Assembly (NCBI GenBank): GCA_020638975.1
Contig: JACKHN010000002.1
Coordinates: 434,001-498,000, forward strand
Source of the DNA: Planctomycetaceae bacterium
GTDB taxonomy: Bacteria; Planctomycetota; Planctomycetia; Pirellulales; Pirellulaceae
Length of the DNA stretch: 64,000 bases
Reading direction: 5' to 3'
A program made the position numbers and the translations under genes. Every line of letters starts with the position of its first letter. Within the stretch, counting starts at the first letter, position 1. The notes under the pieces are model-generated. The model did no database searches. It was given only the letters and a program-made list of their open reading frames with translations, and was not told the DNA's origin. Of this stretch, positions 61,032-64,000 are shown one piece after another.

Positions 61032-61939
61032 ATCAGCTTCGCCGCCTGTCGCGCGGCTTCGGCGCGCAATCGCAACTCGACTTCCCAGCCCTCATGGCGG
61101 ATACGGAGGTCGAGGTAACTCAGGAAGCGAACGACGGCAAGGTAGCCAGCCACCACCCACATCGCCAACGGATAGACATAGCGCAGCATCGTCGGACCGG
61201 GTTGCCAGTCGTTCAGGAAGACGCCACTACAGAACAGAAATGTTCCAAAGACACATACGGTCAGCAGCATCCCAAGTATGGCGGTGGCCAACCACCGGGC
61301 AAACAAATCTCCACCGCTTGGGCCATGAAGATCCTTCGACCGTTTGCCGATTGTGATTGCCGAAGGATTGCGCGAGGTCAGCGGGTTTCGTTCGAGCAAT
61401 ACAATCTCGTTGTTAAAAGGACGAATCGAGCGGACGAAGGCGATGACTAATGTCAACGAACCAAGCAGCAGTATCTCGACGGTCGGGTTGAATTCGTCGT
61501 AGCGATCGACAAGCAGGAATACGAGACAGGCCGGCAAGATCCCTCGCACCAGCAACTGGCACCAAACCACTCGTCCCCACATTCTTCCCACGTCGCGGAA
61601 CACGTCGCGATACGAAGGTTGCGCAACGAAGACCGCTTGCCCAAGAAACGATGTCATGAAGATCGAAGCGAGCGGTGCCTCGATAAAGACCAGGCAAGTC
61701 ATGTCCCACCAGAATCGCCAGATCGACCCGGCTTCTTCGAGATAAAAGAAAGTGTCCCGATACTCGACGTCCAGAATCCAGCCGATCAGCAGATCGTTGA
61801 TCACCATCAGCGGAATCACCGCCACGAAGAATGTGATCAGTAAAGGCTTGAAGTATTCTCGCAGCACATGCAATGCCAGATCGAACGTGTCGAGCAGGTT
61901 GCGTTCGCGGATCGAAATGCGAGTGCTGTCGAGTTGCAT
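61028..61939 (-). CDS. Multipass membrane protein of the MoxR operon
   Basis: A 303-residue protein with about five membrane helices (for example YFKPLLITFFVAVIPLMVIN, IEAPLASIFMTSFLGQAVFV and LATAILGMLLTVCVFGTFLF). No named domain. Position between the SpoIIM-like and DUF4129 genes, with a 39-base gap and then a 4-base overlap, shows it belongs to the same operon. Such a membrane protein recurs in planctomycete MoxR clusters. Confidence 0.85.
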   Translation of the reverse strand: MQLDSTRISIRERNLLDTFDLALHVLREYFKPLLITFFVAVIPLMVINDLLIGWILDVEYRDTFFYLEEAGSIWRFWWDMTCLVFIEAPLASIFMTSFLGQAVFVAQPSYRDVFRDVGRMWGRVVWCQLLVRGILPACLVFLLVDRYDEFNPTVEILLLGSLTLVIAFVRSIRPFNNEIVLLERNPLTSRNPSAITIGKRSKDLHGPSGGDLFARWLATAILGMLLTVCVFGTFLFCSGVFLNDWQPGPTMLRYVYPLAMWVVAGYLAVVRFLSYLDLRIRHEGWEVELRLRAEAARQAAKLI

Positions 61940-61978
61940 GTTGGGAAAGGATGAAGGTTGAAGGAGGAGGGAAGAATG

Positions 61979-62959
61979 TCAAAAGACGTCGCCGCGACGT
62001 GGGAATCCGAGGACTACGAAATAGAACATGAGCAAGCCGCTGGAGAGCATCGCGACAACGGCCTTCACCCAATACGGAGCACTGGACGGCGACAGAAACC
62101 CTTCGATCAACGCGGCCAGGAAAAACAATCCGATCGCGGCACCCATAATCGGCATGGCTTCTTCCGCAGTCTTGCGCAGCGAAGACTCGCGAGTCAGGCC
62201 ACCCGTCGAGAGCCACGAGATCCCGATTCGCAAGCCGGCTCCGGCGGACAGCACGATCGCGGTCAACTCGAATGGCCCGTGTGCTGTTACAAAATGGAAA
62301 AAGTTCTGGCCTTCCGGAATATCTGGCCGAGCCATGTAGCCGAACGATGCGCCGAGAAACGCCGCGTTAAACACGGTGACAAACAATCCAGGAATAACCA
62401 GGATGCCGCCCGCAAAACACTTCAGCCCGATACTCGTATTGTGCTGAATATAGAACCCCGCCATCTGGAAATTTGCTTGAGGATTCCGACCGTTGATCGG
62501 GTCGGCGAAGCTTGTCTCCAACTGTTCGATCATGTTGTCGCCGAGAATGTCCTCGGCGTAACTGGGCCACATGCCATTCGAATAGGCAATGAACGCCGAA
62601 AGGATGAAAATCCCCCAGAAGACAACGAAAGAGGCTTGCACACACCGATCACTGAAGATCCGGCGCGGCGCATCGACCAACAGCATCTGTCCCCAGGCCT
62701 GATAGTTGAAGTCGCGACTGCGGTAGAGTTGATTGTGGGCTCGACCGACCAGTCGATGTAGATAGGCAACCGTGTTGGGAGGCAACTGATACGAGTCTGC
62801 CAACGCGAGGTCAGCACATGCTGCTCGGTACAACGACGCGAACCGTGACAACATTGCCGGAGGCATGTTCTTCTTGCGGCGAGTTTGCGTCTGTTCGCAC
62901 AGTTTCTCCAACTCTTGCCAGTTCTTGCGACGTTGTTCGAGAAGATCAGCAACTTTCAT
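61979..62959 (-). CDS. SpoIIM/DUF95-like membrane protein
   Basis: A 326-residue protein of the stage II sporulation protein M-like (DUF95) family. The soluble N-terminus (KVADLLEQRRKNWQELEKLC, YRAACADLALADSYQLPPNT) is followed by about six membrane helices (VVFWGIFILSAFIAYSNGMW, LFVTVFNAAFLGASFGYM, AMPIMGAAIGLFFLAALIEG). Planctomycetes do not sporulate; these proteins are common in MoxR operons with RDD proteins. Translation starts 3 bases after the RDD stop. Confidence 0.92.
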   Translation of the reverse strand: MKVADLLEQRRKNWQELEKLCEQTQTRRKKNMPPAMLSRFASLYRAACADLALADSYQLPPNTVAYLHRLVGRAHNQLYRSRDFNYQAWGQMLLVDAPRRIFSDRCVQASFVVFWGIFILSAFIAYSNGMWPSYAEDILGDNMIEQLETSFADPINGRNPQANFQMAGFYIQHNTSIGLKCFAGGILVIPGLFVTVFNAAFLGASFGYMARPDIPEGQNFFHFVTAHGPFELTAIVLSAGAGLRIGISWLSTGGLTRESSLRKTAEEAMPIMGAAIGLFFLAALIEGFLSPSSAPYWVKAVVAMLSSGLLMFYFVVLGFPRRGDVF

Positions 62960-62962
62960 GAA

Positions 62963-63847
62963 TCACTTCCCGGATTGAGGCTGAACGATGTCGAACGGGT
63001 TTGCCGACGCTTGCGCCGCGACGTTGGTTGGCGTCGTCGGGCTGAAGGGCGATGTGTTGATCTCCGTTGTGATTCGCTCGTCGTCACTGCGATCGGCCAC
63101 AAACGTGCGGTAATACAACGCACACAAAAGCAAGTCGTAACTTGTATCCAAAGGAAAGCCAAACTGTACGAGCAATGGCTCGGCCAAATGTCGTGAGACT
63201 TCGCGACGGCGCGGAATCGAAAAGAATCGGCGTCGATCGACATAAGCCGCCAGGGTTTTGGCGAGAGTTCGACTCACTCGATAATCCGCCGGGATGTAGT
63301 TCGCAAGTTGAGCCACGCGTGCGTCGTCCATCTTGGCCACACCGGTCAGCCATTTGCGTTCCTCGACGACCACGTTCGTCCCACAAACGATATCGCCAAT
63401 TCGTTGAAAGCGTTGATTTAAGGTCATCGCGACTAGCCCGAGCATGCAGGTGCCGACAGGCATCATGTCCAGCGTGCGGAGAATGTTTCGCATGATGGCC
63501 TGAATGCCGTTGATGGGTTGGCCGTCGACGCTCAACACTCGAATGCCCAGCACCCACTTCCCAGGTGTCTGGCCGTTCATCCACGTTTCGAAGATGCCCC
63601 CATAGAACCAGTCCAGCAAGAACCAGACGATCATCATGCCGGCACCCATAATGCCGCTGAGGTTCGTCAGCGCACCCGCCAACCCAAGGATAATCATGAA
63701 CAGCGTGAATACCCCGGATCTGATCAACAGATCAAGAATAAACGCTGGCAACCGCCGAAACGGTCCCGCCACTTGATAATGGAAGGCGATGTTCTCGGGA
63801 GTGACGATCTCGACGGTCGAATCAATTTGGGCAGACTTGGTCGCCAT
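62963..63847 (-). CDS. RDD family membrane protein
   Basis: A 294-residue protein with an RDD domain: IAFHYQVAGPFRRLPAFILD (R/D pattern), then four hydrophobic segments (FTLFMIILGLAGALTNLSGI, MIVWFLLDWFYGGIFETW, TCMLGLVAMTLNQ). The Arg/Asp layout and the GKWVLGIRVLSVDG block are typical. First gene of the seven-gene MoxR operon (RDD, SpoIIM-like, membrane protein, DUF4129, DUF4350, MoxR, DUF58). Just upstream of its start is a heptad repeat (63859-63893). Confidence 0.92.
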   Translation of the reverse strand: MATKSAQIDSTVEIVTPENIAFHYQVAGPFRRLPAFILDLLIRSGVFTLFMIILGLAGALTNLSGIMGAGMMIVWFLLDWFYGGIFETWMNGQTPGKWVLGIRVLSVDGQPINGIQAIMRNILRTLDMMPVGTCMLGLVAMTLNQRFQRIGDIVCGTNVVVEERKWLTGVAKMDDARVAQLANYIPADYRVSRTLAKTLAAYVDRRRFFSIPRRREVSRHLAEPLLVQFGFPLDTSYDLLLCALYYRTFVADRSDDERITTEINTSPFSPTTPTNVAAQASANPFDIVQPQSGK

Positions 63848-63858
63848 GAAGGGAAGTG

Positions 63859-63893
63859 GGGATTAGGGATTAGCAGATAGGGATTAGGGATTA
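63859..63893. repeat. GGGATTA heptad repeat before the MoxR operon
   Basis: Five heptads in a row: GGGATTA, GGGATTA, GCAGATA, GGGATTA, GGGATTA. On the coding strand of the operon it reads TAATCCC repeats, 12 to 46 bases upstream of the RDD ATG, so it is in the leader or core promoter. Copies are exact apart from the middle one. Confidence 0.75.
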
Positions 63894-63911
63894 GCACCGC
63901 CCAAACAATAA

Positions 63912-63968
63912 GTGGGATAGGCTTCCAGCCTGTCATGACTGAATTGACAGGCTGGAAGCCTATCCCAC
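63912..63968. repeat. Perfect 24/9/24 inverted repeat (REP-like), second copy
   Basis: The left arm 63912-63935 begins GTGGGATAGGCTTCCAG and the right arm 63945-63968 is its exact reverse complement; the loop is 9 bases (TGACTGAAT). The same lengths are found at 55833-55889. Position by position, the arms agree at 14 of 24 bases and most differences are transitions. Together they bracket the MoxR operon. Confidence 0.8.
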
Positions 63969-64000
63969 AAGAGTTTTGCGACAGTAATTGTTTGGCCGAT

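Noticed and set aside
63724..63936. 70-codon minus-strand frame at the right end
   Set aside because: It is out of frame with RDD, and its N-terminal part is translated from the hairpin and heptad repeats, so it reflects repeats and not a gene.
1..64000. tRNA, rRNA, CRISPR array, IS transposase, prophage genes
   Set aside because: Looked for by eye on both strands and not seen; no clover-leaf-like ends, no regularly spaced identical repeats and no DDE or HUH transposase motifs. A dedicated tRNA or CRISPR search could still find a divergent one.

Overview
The window looks like a chromosomal segment of a planctomycete (Planctomycetota, probably near the Pirellulales/Planctomycetales). This is inferred from families concentrated in that phylum: a cytochrome-like DUF1549/DUF1553 protein paired with DUF1501, a second DUF1549/DUF1553 protein, DUF1080, a formylglycine sulfatase, a membrane Ser/Thr kinase, a J-like domain protein beside an Hsp70, a giant repeat protein with an LEPR-XLL-like N-terminus, and a seven-gene MoxR/DUF58 operon. 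I see no rRNA, tRNA, CRISPR array, transposase or prophage gene. Both strands are used, mostly in short runs of one to seven genes.

Layout. 0.3-5 kb (minus): a secreted planctomycete protein, an N,N-dimethylformamidase-beta-like protein and a Ser/Thr kinase fused to DUF1080. 5.1-6.9 kb (plus): a stand-alone GHKL ATPase with an Ig-like segment. 7.4-12.3 kb (minus): soluble transhydrogenase, a YgiQ-type radical SAM protein and a secreted lactonase. 12.6 kb: a cold-shock protein with a clear promoter, an operator-like dyad over the -35 and a strong terminator. 12.9-18 kb: a zinc-ribbon protein, a sugar-epimerase-like reductase, an acetyltransferase, a ketosynthase homologue without its catalytic triad and an RraA-like protein. 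18-22.6 kb: an EF-hand protein, then a methyltransferase, a GSCFA protein and a phytanoyl-CoA dioxygenase-like protein, possibly a surface-glycan group. 22.8-29 kb (minus): membrane patatin, DUF1549/DUF1553 protein, sulfatase. 29-31.5 kb (minus): J-like protein and Hsp70. 31.7-36 kb (plus): cytochrome/DUF1549/DUF1553 plus DUF1501 pair. 36.2-40.8 kb (plus): ABC exporter with a propeller-like permease, an esterase and a small membrane protein. 41.8-44.7 kb (plus): panB and a thioredoxin-domain (YyaL/DUF255) protein. 44.7-47.8 kb (minus): tex and a small hypothetical. 48.2-49.6 kb (plus): a small hypothetical and a LOG-family protein. 49.6-55.6 kb (minus): the giant repeat protein. 55.9-63.8 kb (minus): RDD, SpoIIM-like, membrane protein, DUF4129, DUF4350, MoxR, DUF58.

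Functional themes. The secreted hydrolases, the cytochrome-like and DUF1501 proteins and the kinase with a sugar-enzyme-like sensor fit a polysaccharide-degrading heterotroph. The MoxR operon is a complete, conserved membrane assembly/chaperone module.

The least explained items are: (i) the ketosynthase homologue in which Cys-His-His has become Asp-Tyr-Asn; (ii) two related perfect hairpins with identical 24/9/24-nt geometry flanking the MoxR operon, and a third perfect hairpin (21/30/21) inside it; (iii) the single-gene GHKL-Ig ATPase; (iv) the dyad overlapping the cold-shock promoter. No single locus is clearly a new system. All family assignments come from reading motifs by eye; no database search was run.
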